Below, one piece after another: positions 44,829 through 56,360 of a stretch of 64,000 nucleotides of DNA. The notes beneath the pieces are model-generated. The model saw nothing but the letters and a program-made list of their open reading frames with translations. It was not told the origin of the DNA and searched no databases. The translations under genes were made by a program, and so were the position numbers. Within the stretch, counting starts at the first letter, position 1. Each line of letters starts with the position of its first letter. This stretch comes from CAVUBL01 sp963837945 (GTDB taxonomy: Bacteria; Acidobacteriota; Thermoanaerobaculia; Multivoradales; DATKCC01), in the NCBI GenBank assembly GCA_963837945.1, contig CAWIQD010000005.1, positions 124,001 to 188,000 on the forward strand. The letters run 5' to 3'.

Positions 44829-46379
44829 ATGGAATCGAAGCGAGCGCACCGCGAAGACGTCCTGAAGATCCTCGATCGAGAAGGCGGGCTACGCCCCGGG
44901 GTGGCCCGCAAGGTCCACCTCGCGACCGGCGTGCCCGAGGCGGACGTCTACGGCGTCGCCACCTTCTATCACCTGCTCGCCGATCCCGAGACCGACGCCT
45001 TCGTCTGCCAGGGCCTCTCCTGCCGCCTGGCCGGGTGCGACGCGGCCAAGCGCAAGCTCGAAGCGCGCGGCGAGACGGCGCGCTTCGTCTCCTGCCTCGG
45101 GCGCTGCGACGCGGCGCCCGCCGTCTGGCACCGGCGGGGCGAGGGGACCTCCGCAGAGGACACCCTGCCGGTGCACCTCTCGCCCTCCTCGCCCGACCAC
45201 GCCATCGACCTCGCGGCGCCCGAGCACGTGGGCTACGCCGCCCTCGCCGCGGCGCGCAAGCGGGGCGCCGACTGGGTGTGCGCCGAGCTCGAGGCCTCGG
45301 GGCTCCAGGGCCGGGGCGGCGCCGGCTTCCCGTCGCACGTCAAGTGGCGCGGGGTGCGCGGCCAGGCCGAGACCGAGCGCTACGTGGTCTTGAACGCCGA
45401 CGAGGGGGAGCCCGCGACCTTCAAGGACCGCGAGGTGATGCTCCGCCGGCCCCACCTGGTGATCGAGGGCCTGGCGATCGCCGCCGTCGCCCTCGGCGCG
45501 CAGGACGTCTACGTCTACGTGCGCGGCGAGTTCGGCATGTGCCGGGCCGCGCTCGAAGCGGCGCTCGCCGAGGCCCGCGAGCGGGGCGAGCTCGAGACCA
45601 ACGGCTCGGGCGCCGGGCCCATCCGCTGGCATTTCGCCGACGGCCACGGCGCTTACATCTGCGGCGAGGAGTCGGCGCTCCTCGAGTCGCTCGAGGGCAA
45701 GCGCGGGATGCCGCGCTTGCGGCCGCCCTTCCCGGTCGAGAAGGGGTTCCGGGGCAAGCCGACCCTGGTCCAGAACGTCGAGACGATCGCCTGCGTGCCG
45801 GCGATCTTGACCCGCGGCGGCGACTGGTTCCGCCAGGCCGGGCGCACCCAGCCGGGCTCGAAGCTCTACTGCCTCTCCGGCCACGTGGCGCGGCCCGGGG
45901 TCTACGAGGCGCCGCTGGGGGCGAGCCTGAACCAGCTCTTGGAGCTCGCCGGCGGCGTCACCGGGACCTTGAAGGCCTTCTCGCCGGGCGGCGCCTCGAG
46001 CGGCTTCCTGCCCGCCTCGGCGGCCGATCTGCCGCTCGATTTCAAGGCCTTGGCCGCCGCCGGATCGATGCTCGGCTCCGCCGGCATCGTGCTCTTGAAC
46101 GACACCGCCGACATGGTCGAGGCCGCGCTCGCGCAGGCGGTTTTCTTCGAGGACGAGTCGTGCGGCCAGTGCTCGCCCTGCCGGATCGGGACCCAGATGA
46201 TCCGCCAGGCGCTCGAGCGCTACCTCGCGACCGGCCGGGATCCCTCCGCCCTGGCCGACCTCGGCGAGGTCTCGTGGGGCATGACCGAAGCGAGCATCTG
46301 CGGCCTGGGGCAGGCGGCGTCGCTCCCCCTGACCACGGCCATGAAGCACTTTCCGGAAGAATTTGGAGCCCCGCAATGA
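44829..46379 (+). CDS. fdhB: NAD-dependent formate dehydrogenase, fused NuoE/NuoF-like diaphorase subunit
   Basis: About 516 residues from ATG 44829 (an in-frame GTG lies 21 nt upstream). Residues 1-120 are a NuoE-like thioredoxin-fold [2Fe-2S] domain with cysteines in 'VCQGLSC' and 'SCLGRCDAAP'. The remainder is NuoF-like: FMN/NADH site 'GLQGRGGAGFPSHVKW' and 'LNADEGEPATFKDREVM', 'ICGEESALLESLEGKRG', a SLBB region, and the N3-type [4Fe-4S] cysteines 'ESCGQCSPCRIG...SICGLG'. It oxidises or reduces NAD(H) and exchanges electrons with the FdhA Fe-S chain. The stop overlaps the fdhA ATG (ATGA), so the two are translated together in fixed ratio. Confidence 0.92.
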   Translation: MESKRAHREDVLKILDREGGLRPGVARKVHLATGVPEADVYGVATFYHLLADPETDAFVCQGLSCRLAGCDAAKRKLEARGETARFVSCLGRCDAAPAVWHRRGEGTSAEDTLPVHLSPSSPDHAIDLAAPEHVGYAALAAARKRGADWVCAELEASGLQGRGGAGFPSHVKWRGVRGQAETERYVVLNADEGEPATFKDREVMLRRPHLVIEGLAIAAVALGAQDVYVYVRGEFGMCRAALEAALAEARERGELETNGSGAGPIRWHFADGHGAYICGEESALLESLEGKRGMPRLRPPFPVEKGFRGKPTLVQNVETIACVPAILTRGGDWFRQAGRTQPGSKLYCLSGHVARPGVYEAPLGASLNQLLELAGGVTGTLKAFSPGGASSGFLPASAADLPLDFKALAAAGSMLGSAGIVLLNDTADMVEAALAQAVFFEDESCGQCSPCRIGTQMIRQALERYLATGRDPSALADLGEVSWGMTEASICGLGQAASLPLTTAMKHFPEEFGAPQ

Positions 46380-49159
46380 GCGACCGCCAGTCCCTTTCCA
46401 TCGACGGCCGGGAGGTCGAGTTCCGCCCCGGCGAGACGATCCTCGAGGCGGCCCGGCGCGCCGGGACCGAGATCCCCGTCCTCTGCCACGACGACCGCCT
46501 CGAGCCGGCCGGCGCTTGCCGCATCTGCCTGGTGGAGGTCGAGGGCCAGCGCCTCATGCAGCCGGCCTGCGCGTACAAGACCGCCCCCGGCATGGCGGTG
46601 CACACCGCGAGCGACCGCGCCCTGCGCAACCGCCGCTTCCTCCTCTCGCTCCACATGGCCGACACGGTCCAGGAGCGCGAGGTCGCGGACGACGCCAACC
46701 CGAACCGGCTCTTCGACTACGCCGAGCGCTACGGCACCGCCGGCACCTGGACGCCGGTCGCCTCGCCCAGGAAGGGCCGGCCGATGGACGACAACCCGTT
46801 CGTCGCCTTCCGCCCCGACCGCTGCATCCTGTGCGCGGCCTGCGTGCGCTACTGCGACGAGGTCGAGGCGGTCTCGGCGATCACCCTCGCCGGCCGCGGC
46901 GGCGAGACGACGATCTCCACCGCCGACTCCGTCTCGCTCCAGCACTCGACCTGCGAGCTCTGCGGCGGCTGCATCGACGTCTGCCCGACCGGCGCCCTCA
47001 CCGAGAAGCCGGCCCTCGCCTACGGCAAGCCGGAGCGCGAGCTCGAGAAGGTGCGCACCACGTGCAACTTCTGCGGCGTCGGCTGCCAGCTCGACCTGAA
47101 CGTCGACCGCGCCGCCAACCGGGTGGTCAAGGCGACGAGCCCGCCGCCGGGCACCACGGTCAACGACGGCAACCTGTGCGTCAAGGGGCGCTTCGCCAAC
47201 GACTTCATCCACCATCCGGACCGCCTGACCGTGCCGCTGGTGCGCGAGCCCGTCTCGGGCGAGCTCCGCGAGGCCTCCTGGGACGAGGCGCTCGACCGGA
47301 CGGTCAAGGGCCTCCAGGCGGTCGCTGCCCGCCACGGGCGCGACGCGCTCGCCTTCATCTCTTCCTCGCGCTGCACGGTCGAGGAGAACTACCTCCTCCA
47401 GAAGATGGCGAGGGGCGCATTCGGGACGCACAACGTCCACCAATGCGCCGCCACCTGACACGCCCCCACGGTCGCCGGTCTGGTGACCACGTACGGCGCG
47501 GGGGCGATGACCAACTCGATCCCGGAGATCCGGGACGCCGACTTCCTCTTCGTCACCGGCTCGAACACCACCGAGGCGCACCCGATCATCGCCATGGAGA
47601 TGAAGCGGGCGATTCGCCGCGGGGCGAGGCTCGCGGTCTCGGACCCGCGGAAGATCTGGCTCACCGAGCTCGCCGACTGGCACCTCCAGATCCAGCCCGG
47701 CACCGACGTCTGGCTCCTGAACGCCATGGCCTGCGTGATCGTCTCCGAGGGGCTCGAGGACCGGGAGTTCATCGAGCGCAACACCGAGGGCTACGAGGCG
47801 ATGCGCGAGGCGGTGCTGCGCTACCCGCCGGAGGAGGCCGAGCGGGTCACCGGCGTGCCGGCGGAGACCATCCGCGAAGTCGCCCGCGCCTACGCCACGA
47901 CGCCCAAGGCCGGCATCTACTACACCCTGGGGATCACCGAGCACACGACTGGCACCGACAACGTCTACGCCCTCTCGAACCTGGTGCTCCTGACCGGCCA
48001 CCTGGGCGTGCGCTCGGCCGGGATGAATCCGCTGCGCGGCCAGAACAACGTCCAGGGCGCCAACGACGCCGGCGCGACACCGGTCTTCTACCCCGGCTAC
48101 CAGGCCTGGGACGACCCGGAGGTGCGCGAGAAGTTCGCGCGCCTGTGGGGCGTCGCCCAGCCCGAGACGCCGGGCTTGAACCTCAACCAGATGATGAAGG
48201 CCATGACCGCCGGCGAGATCCGCGGCATGTACCTGATGGGCGAGGACATCGTGATCTCCGAGCCCAACGCCTGCCGGGTGGAGAAGGCGCTCAACGAGAT
48301 CGACTTCCTGGTGGTCCAGGACATCTTCCTGAACGAGAGCTGCCGCTACGCCGACGTCATCCTGCCGGCGGCCTGCTTCGCCGAGAAGGAAGGGGTGTTC
48401 ACCAACTCCGACCGGCGGGTCCAGCGGGTGAGGAAGGCGGTCGAGCCGCCGGGCGAGGCGCGCGCCGACTGGCAGATCCTCGCCGAGGTGATCCGCCGCG
48501 CGGGGCTCGAGCAGCCCGCCTACGCCCACCCGCGCGAGGTCTACGCCGAGATGGCCTCGGTGACCCCCAAGTTCGCCGGCATCTCGCACCAGCGGATCGA
48601 GCGCGAGGGCGGCCTCCAGTGGCCGGTGCCGACCCCCGAGTCCCCCTCGACCGAGTACCTGCACAAGGGGGGCGTGCTCCGCGGCAAGGGGCTCTTCGAG
48701 GCGGTCGAGTACCGGGCGCCCGCGGAGATCGAGGACCCCGAGTACCCGCTGGTCCTCTCGACCGGCCGCACGCTCTACCACTACAACGCCGCCACTCAGA
48801 CCCGGCGCTCGGCGGGCCTTTCCGCGAAGCAGCCCGAGGCCTACGTCGAGGTGAACCCCAGGACCGCCCGGCGCCTCGGTCTCGCCGACGGCCAGCTCGT
48901 CGACGTGGTCAGCCGCCGCGGGCGGGTGCGCGCCCGGGCACTCTTCTCGCGCCAGGTCAAGGCGAACGTCATCTGGATGCCGTTCCACTTCCCCGAGGCG
49001 CGCACCAACCGCCTGACCACCGACGCCGGCGACAAGGTGACCGGCACCGGCGAGTACAAGGTCTGCGCGGCGCGGCTGGAGCCGGCCGAGGGGATCTTCT
49101 CCGAGCACGAGTTCCCCGGCGCCTACGCCTCGCAGCCCGAGCCCGAGCTCGTCGGCTGA
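46376..49159 (+). CDS. fdhA: Formate dehydrogenase catalytic subunit, selenoprotein (UGA at 47456-47458 decoded as Sec)
   Basis: A 927-residue protein with in-frame TGA as codon 361. The context 'HNVHQCAAT-Sec-HAPTVAGL', followed by 'TTYGAGAMTNSIPEIRDADF', aligns with the FdhF active site, where Sec or Cys ligates molybdenum and the next His is catalytic. Before it: NuoG-like [2Fe-2S] (Cys37, 48, 51, 65), two ferredoxin clusters (CILCAACVRYC, CELCGGCIDVCPTG) and the FDH [4Fe-4S] (CNFCGVGC...GNLCVKG). After it: 'GMNPLRGQNNVQGANDAG' and the dinucleotide-binding domain ending at 49159. The NuoG-type HxxxCxxC site is missing. A SECIS hairpin follows the UGA. The reaction is formate + NAD+ to CO2 + NADH, reversible; selA/selB genes must lie elsewhere. 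Confidence 0.95.
47470..47488 (+). promoter_or_regulatory. Bacterial SECIS element directing selenocysteine insertion in fdhA
   Basis: GGTCGCC - loop GGTCT - GGTGACC forms a 7-bp stem (one G-U pair). The loop is GGUCU, the one I recall for the E. coli fdhF SECIS, and begins 18 nt after the UGA, the same spacing as in that gene from memory. It lies wholly inside the coding sequence. Confidence 0.85.
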
Positions 49160-49217
49160 GCTCATCTCCTTCCTCCGCAGCGACCGGGCTCGGGAGGGTC
49201 GGGGCCTCCAGCCCCGC

Positions 49218-49240
49218 CGGCCGAGGCAGAGGCTCGGCCG
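49218..49240 (-). repeat. Dispersed copy of the GGCCGAG/CTCGGCC hairpin
   Basis: CGGCCGAG - GCAGAGG - CTCGGCCG. Its reverse complement differs by one base in the loop from the hairpin that opens unit 3 of the 92-bp tandem repeat (24179). It lies in the 274-nt gap between fdhA and the histidine kinase; the rest of the gap is GC-rich with no gene. Confidence 0.65.
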
Positions 49241-49297
49241 CTGCCATCGGGAGGGCCCGTCACTCCCGTTCGCTCCGGGGCGCGCGACCGGTTTCCC

Positions 49298-49314
49298 ATC
49301 GGGGATTCCCCGAT
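49298..49314. promoter_or_regulatory. Perfect 17-nt palindrome, possible operator
   Basis: ATCGGGGATTCCCCGAT has perfect 8-nt arms around one base. It sits upstream of the histidine-kinase gene, where a regulator site would be expected. No factor can be assigned. Confidence 0.35.
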
Positions 49315-49433
49315 TGCGCAGCTTCTGTCCCCGTGGGATTCTCGGTCTCTATCACTTGCGAGGCTGGACCGTCGGAGGAAGCGGCCGAGCCCGCCTGGAG
49401 TCCTACGATGACATCCGAGAGGTCAGTGGTCCG

Positions 49434-50350
49434 GTGCGCGAGCTGATCCGCCGCGCCATGCGCCTGTGGCAACGGGCGCGCCGGCCGGGCGCGAGCAGCG
49501 AGGAGGTCGTCCGCGCCGCCGAGGTGATCCCGGAGCTCTGCTCCGCTCTGGACGCGACGCTGCGCGAGCTCGAGACCGCGGGCTGCGACGGCCGGGACCC
49601 CGCCTCCGAGGCCGACCGCGTCGGCCGCTACGTCAGCCACGAGGTCCGCAATCGCCTCAACCTGGTCGAGCTCGCTCTCGGCCACGCCGACGCCCGATTC
49701 CGGGAACCCGAGCTCCGGCAGTCCCTCGAGCCGGTGCGGCGCGCTCTGCGACACCTGGCCGCAGTGACCGACGACTTGCGCGCCGCCGCGGTGCCGGCCG
49801 GTGCCGCCGGATCGGAGCGGGTCGAGGTGCCGCTCCTGCCCCTGCGCTCCGTGGTCGAGGACCTGGTCTTCGCGAGCCGCTTCCTGGCCGAGGAGGAGGG
49901 CGTCCGGCTCGAGGTCGACGGCGAGCTGCCCGAGGTCGAGGTGGACGCCGCGCGCCTCGAGCTGATCCTGGTCAACCTCCTGACCAACGCGATCCGCCAT
50001 GCCGACGGCAACAAGCCGGAGCGCTGGGTGCGCATGGAGGTGCTCTCGGCGACGGCGACGCCTCCGACGCGCTCCGGATCAGCGTTCGGGACAACGGCGT
50101 GGGGATCCCGGAGAAGCTTCGCGGCGGGCTGTTCCAGGACCCTCCCGGCGATCCGGACGGCACGCCCGCCCGGAACGGCATGGGACTGGTGATCGTCAGG
50201 AAGGCGGTCGAGCGCGCCGGCGGCAGGCTGTGGCTCGAAAGCGACGAAGGCGTCGGTACCTCGATCCACTTCACCCTCCCGGTCTACGAGCCCCCGCAGC
50301 CGGGTTCGCCGGAGCGCCTCGCCCCCCCCCCCCCGCCCCGATCCCGCTGA
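49434..50350 (+). CDS. Small cytoplasmic sensor histidine kinase, frameshifted before the ATP-binding motifs
   Basis: About 305 residues if one 1-nt indel near 50045 is repaired. The start is uncertain: GTG 49434 is used; the frame is open back to TTG 49314. The H-box is 'VGRYVSHEVRNRLNLVELAL', the N-box 'LELILVNLLTNAIRHADGN'. In the first frame the protein then ends in nonsense; the next frame holds 'LRISVRDNGVGIPEKL' (G1) and 'NGMGLVIVRKAVERAGGRLWLES' (G2), ending at 50350. No transmembrane or sensor domain precedes the H-box, so it senses an internal or protein-borne signal. The C-terminus crosses a run of 13 C (PPPPP). It sits 80 nt upstream of the CheB-CheR hybrid kinase. Confidence 0.7.
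50322..50334 (+). repeat. Poly-C tract of 13 in the 3' end of the histidine kinase
   Basis: Thirteen consecutive C residues encode the PPPPP stretch nine codons before the stop. Such tracts slip during replication and also during sequencing, so length may vary between cells or reads. Confidence 0.9.
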
Positions 50351-50430
50351 TAGAGTCTAGCTAGCGCCCCCCCGCTCTTCCTCCCCGCCGGGCCAGCCGG
50401 AGAAGGCGAGCGCGCCGCGGCGCTCCGACC

Positions 50431-53605
<3,175 letters not shown>

Positions 53606-53619
<14 letters not shown>

Positions 53620-54268
53620 GCCGATCGACGCCCGCGTCCTGATCGTCGACGACCATCCGGTCTTTCGCTTCGGGCTCGCGCAGATGCTCTCGGCCCAGAG
53701 CGGCCTCGCGGTCTGCGGCGAGGCCGAGAGCGCGGAGGAGGCCCTGCCCCTCGTCACCGAGCTTCAGCCCGACCTCCTGGTGGTCGACCTCTCGCTGCCC
53801 GGCGTTCACGGGCTGGAGCTGGTCAAGCGGGCGCGCGAGGCGTCGCCGGGCATCCTCGTCCTGGTCTGCTCGATGTACGACGAGGCGCTCTTCGCCGAGC
53901 GCGCGCTGCGCGCCGGCGCCCGGGGCTACGTCGAGAAGCAGGAGCCGGTCGCGGAGATCGTGACGGCGGTGCGCGAGGTGCTCGCTGGCCGCCGTTACGT
54001 CAGCCCGCGGATCGCCCGGCGGCTCGATCAGCCCGAGCGCGAGGGCCGCGGCTCGGACGACCCGATCCCCTCGCGCCTCTCCGACCGCGAGCTCGAAGTC
54101 TTCACCTTGATCGGCCGCGGTCTCGGGACGCGGGAGATCGCCGAGCGCCTCGGCCTGTCGGTCAAGACCGTCGAGACCTACCGCGAGCACCTCAAGGAGA
54201 AGCTGGCCCTCGGAAGCGGTGCCGAGCTGACCCGCCGGGCGGTGGCCTGGGTCCTCGCTCAGGAGTGA
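53606..54268 (+). CDS. NarL/FixJ-type response regulator
   Basis: A 220-residue protein; ATG 53606 lies inside the kinase gene's 3' end. Receiver domain: acidic pair in 'VLIVDDHPVFRFGL', phospho-acceptor Asp in 'DLLVVDLSLPGVHGLELV', Ser in 'VLVCSMYDE', Lys in 'GYVEKQEPVAEI'. A linker (about 130-150) precedes a LuxR-type HTH: 'RLSDRELEVFTLIGRGLGTREIAERLGLSVKTVETYREHLKEKLAL'. It should be phosphorylated by the HisKA_3-type hybrid kinase encoded immediately upstream and activate or repress unknown targets. Possibly also linked to the small kinase at 49434. Confidence 0.95.
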
Positions 54269-54320
54269 GCTTCCCCTCGGTATCGTAAGATCCCCGCAAT
54301 TACTGAGGAGGATGGGAACG

Positions 54321-56360
54321 ATGCCGACGAGATCCGCTCGCCTACGACCCGTGCGCTCCGCCGTCGCCCTCGCTCTGGCGGCGGCGGCCCTCGGGCTCGC
54401 CCTCGCCGCCCTCGCCTCGCGGGCGGCCGCGGCGCCGGCCGCCGAGTCGCTGGCCGCTTACGTCCGCGCCCACTACACGAAGCGCGAAGAGCGCATCCCC
54501 ATGCGCGACGGCGCCCGGCTCTACACCGCGATCTACGTGCCGAACGAAAGCGCCCCGGCCGCTGGGGCCGGTGCGGCCGGGGCGGCGAGGAGCTACCCGA
54601 TCCTGCTCAACCGCACGCCGTACGCCGTCATGCCCTACGGCCCGGACGCCTACAAGCCCTCCCTGGGTCCCTCGCCGGCCTTCGCGAAGGAGGGGTTCAT
54701 CTTCGCCTACCAGGACGTCCGGGGCCGGTTCATGTCGGAAGGCGAGTTCGTCCAGATGCGCCCGGAGGGCGCGGCGGGCTCCGGCGGGGTCGACGAGTCG
54801 ACCGACGCCTACGACACCATCGACTGGCTGGTCCGCCACGTCCCCGGCAACAACGGCCGGGTGGGGATGTGGGGTATCTCCTACGGCGGCTTCTACGCCG
54901 CAGCCGGCGCCATCCACTCGCACCCGGCCCTCCGGGCGGTCTCGCCCCAGGCGCCGATCGCCGACTGGTTCTGGGACGACTTTCACAGGAACGGCGCCTT
55001 CAACCTGGTCATGGGGTTCGACTTCTTCTCGGTCGTCGGCCGGCCGCGGCCCGGCCTCACCACGGCGCGGCCGGTGCGCTTCGACCACGGTACGCCCGAC
55101 GGCTACGGCTTCTTCCTGCGCATGGGGCCGCTCGCCGAGGCCAACGCGCGCTACCTCCACGGCGAGATCCCGTTCTGGAACCAGATCGTCGAGCACCCGA
55201 ACTACGACGAGTTCTGGCGCTCGCGCAACATCCTGCCGCACCTGCGCGGGGTGCGTGCCGCGGTGCTCAACGTCGGCGGCTGGTTCGACACCGAGGACCT
55301 CTACGGCCCGCTCGCCACCTACCAGGCGATCGAGCGCCAGAACCCGGGGATCTCGAACGTCCTGGTGATGGGCCCGTGGTTCCACGGCGCCTGGGCGGTC
55401 TCGGACGGCCGGTCCCTGGGCGGCGAGGACTTCGGCTTCGCCACCGCGGACTACTACCGCGACCAGGTGGAACTGCCCTTCTTCCGCCACTACCTCGAGG
55501 GCGAGGGCGAGCTGCACCCGAGCGAGGCCCTGGTGTTCGAGACCGGCGCCGGCCGCTGGCGCCACTTCCCCTCCTGGCCGCCGCCCGGGCTGCGCCGGGA
55601 GGAGCTCTACCTGCGCTCGGGCGGTCGGCTCTCCTTCCAGCCGCCCGCCGCGGCGCCGGCCGCGGGAGACGCCGGCGAGGCCTCGGACGCCTACGTATCG
55701 GACCCGGCCAAGCCGGTGCCCTACACCATGACGATCACCAACCACTGGCCTCACGAGTACATGACCGAGGACCAGCGCTTCGCCGCCTGGCGGCCGGACG
55801 TGCTCGCCTACACGAGCGAGCCCCTCGACGCCGACCTGACCCTCGCCGGGCCGCTCGCCGCCGATCTCTGGGTCTCGACCACCGGCCGCGACTCCGACTG
55901 GATCGTCAAGCTGATCGACGTCGAACCCGAGGACCCGCCCGAGTTCGTAACCGGCCGGCCCACGGCGCCGGATCCCGACCTGCGCGGCACCGAGCGGCTG
56001 GTCCGCGCCGGCGTGATGCGCGGCCGCTTCCGGGAGAGCTTCGAGCACCCGATACCCTTCGAGCCGGGGGAGGTCGCCCACGTCGCCTTCGACCTGCGCG
56101 ACGTCTTCCACACCTTCCGGCGGGGGCATCGCCTGATGATCCAGGTCCAGAGCACCTGGTTCCCCCTCGTCGACCGCAACCCCCAGAGCTGGGTGGAGAA
56201 CATCTACCGGGCGAAGGCGGAGGACTTCGTCGCCGTGACCAACCGGGTGTTCCGCTCGCCGGCTCACCCGAGTGGCTTGCGGGTGTCGATCCTGGATGCC
56301 GCGGCGAGCGGCCCGGCCCGGGAGCCGGCCGGCGGAGCGAAGCCTCGCTCGCACAGGTAG
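54321..56360 (+). CDS. CocE/NonD-family (X-Pro dipeptidyl-peptidase-like) secreted hydrolase
   Basis: A 679-residue protein starting at ATG 54321 (GAGGAGG 8 nt upstream; ATG 54312 is too close to it). Residues 1-35 form a signal peptide ending RAAAAPAAES. Alpha/beta-hydrolase core: 'YTKREERIPMRDGARLYTAIYVPN', 'YQDVRGRFMSEGEFVQM', nucleophile elbow 'GMWGISYGGFYAAAGA', 'LNVGGWFDTEDLYGPL' (Asp region), 'MGPWFHGAW' (His). A C-terminal jelly-roll domain (PepX_C: 'AADLWVSTTGRDSDWIVKLIDVEPE', 'FDLRDVFHTFRRGHRLMIQVQSTWFP') completes the CocE/glutaryl-7-ACA acylase/alpha-amino-acid ester hydrolase family. Likely a periplasmic ester or peptide hydrolase; substrate unknown. Its 3' end overlaps the convergent glycosyltransferase gene by 97 nt. 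Confidence 0.92.
   Translation: MPTRSARLRPVRSAVALALAAAALGLALAALASRAAAAPAAESLAAYVRAHYTKREERIPMRDGARLYTAIYVPNESAPAAGAGAAGAARSYPILLNRTPYAVMPYGPDAYKPSLGPSPAFAKEGFIFAYQDVRGRFMSEGEFVQMRPEGAAGSGGVDESTDAYDTIDWLVRHVPGNNGRVGMWGISYGGFYAAAGAIHSHPALRAVSPQAPIADWFWDDFHRNGAFNLVMGFDFFSVVGRPRPGLTTARPVRFDHGTPDGYGFFLRMGPLAEANARYLHGEIPFWNQIVEHPNYDEFWRSRNILPHLRGVRAAVLNVGGWFDTEDLYGPLATYQAIERQNPGISNVLVMGPWFHGAWAVSDGRSLGGEDFGFATADYYRDQVELPFFRHYLEGEGELHPSEALVFETGAGRWRHFPSWPPPGLRREELYLRSGGRLSFQPPAAAPAAGDAGEASDAYVSDPAKPVPYTMTITNHWPHEYMTEDQRFAAWRPDVLAYTSEPLDADLTLAGPLAADLWVSTTGRDSDWIVKLIDVEPEDPPEFVTGRPTAPDPDLRGTERLVRAGVMRGRFRESFEHPIPFEPGEVAHVAFDLRDVFHTFRRGHRLMIQVQSTWFPLVDRNPQSWVENIYRAKAEDFVAVTNRVFRSPAHPSGLRVSILDAAASGPAREPAGGAKPRSHR

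Noticed and set aside
47456..47458. Premature stop making fdhA a pseudogene
   Set aside because: The stop is the UGA at the Sec position, followed by a SECIS hairpin, and the flanking protein is intact and highly conserved.
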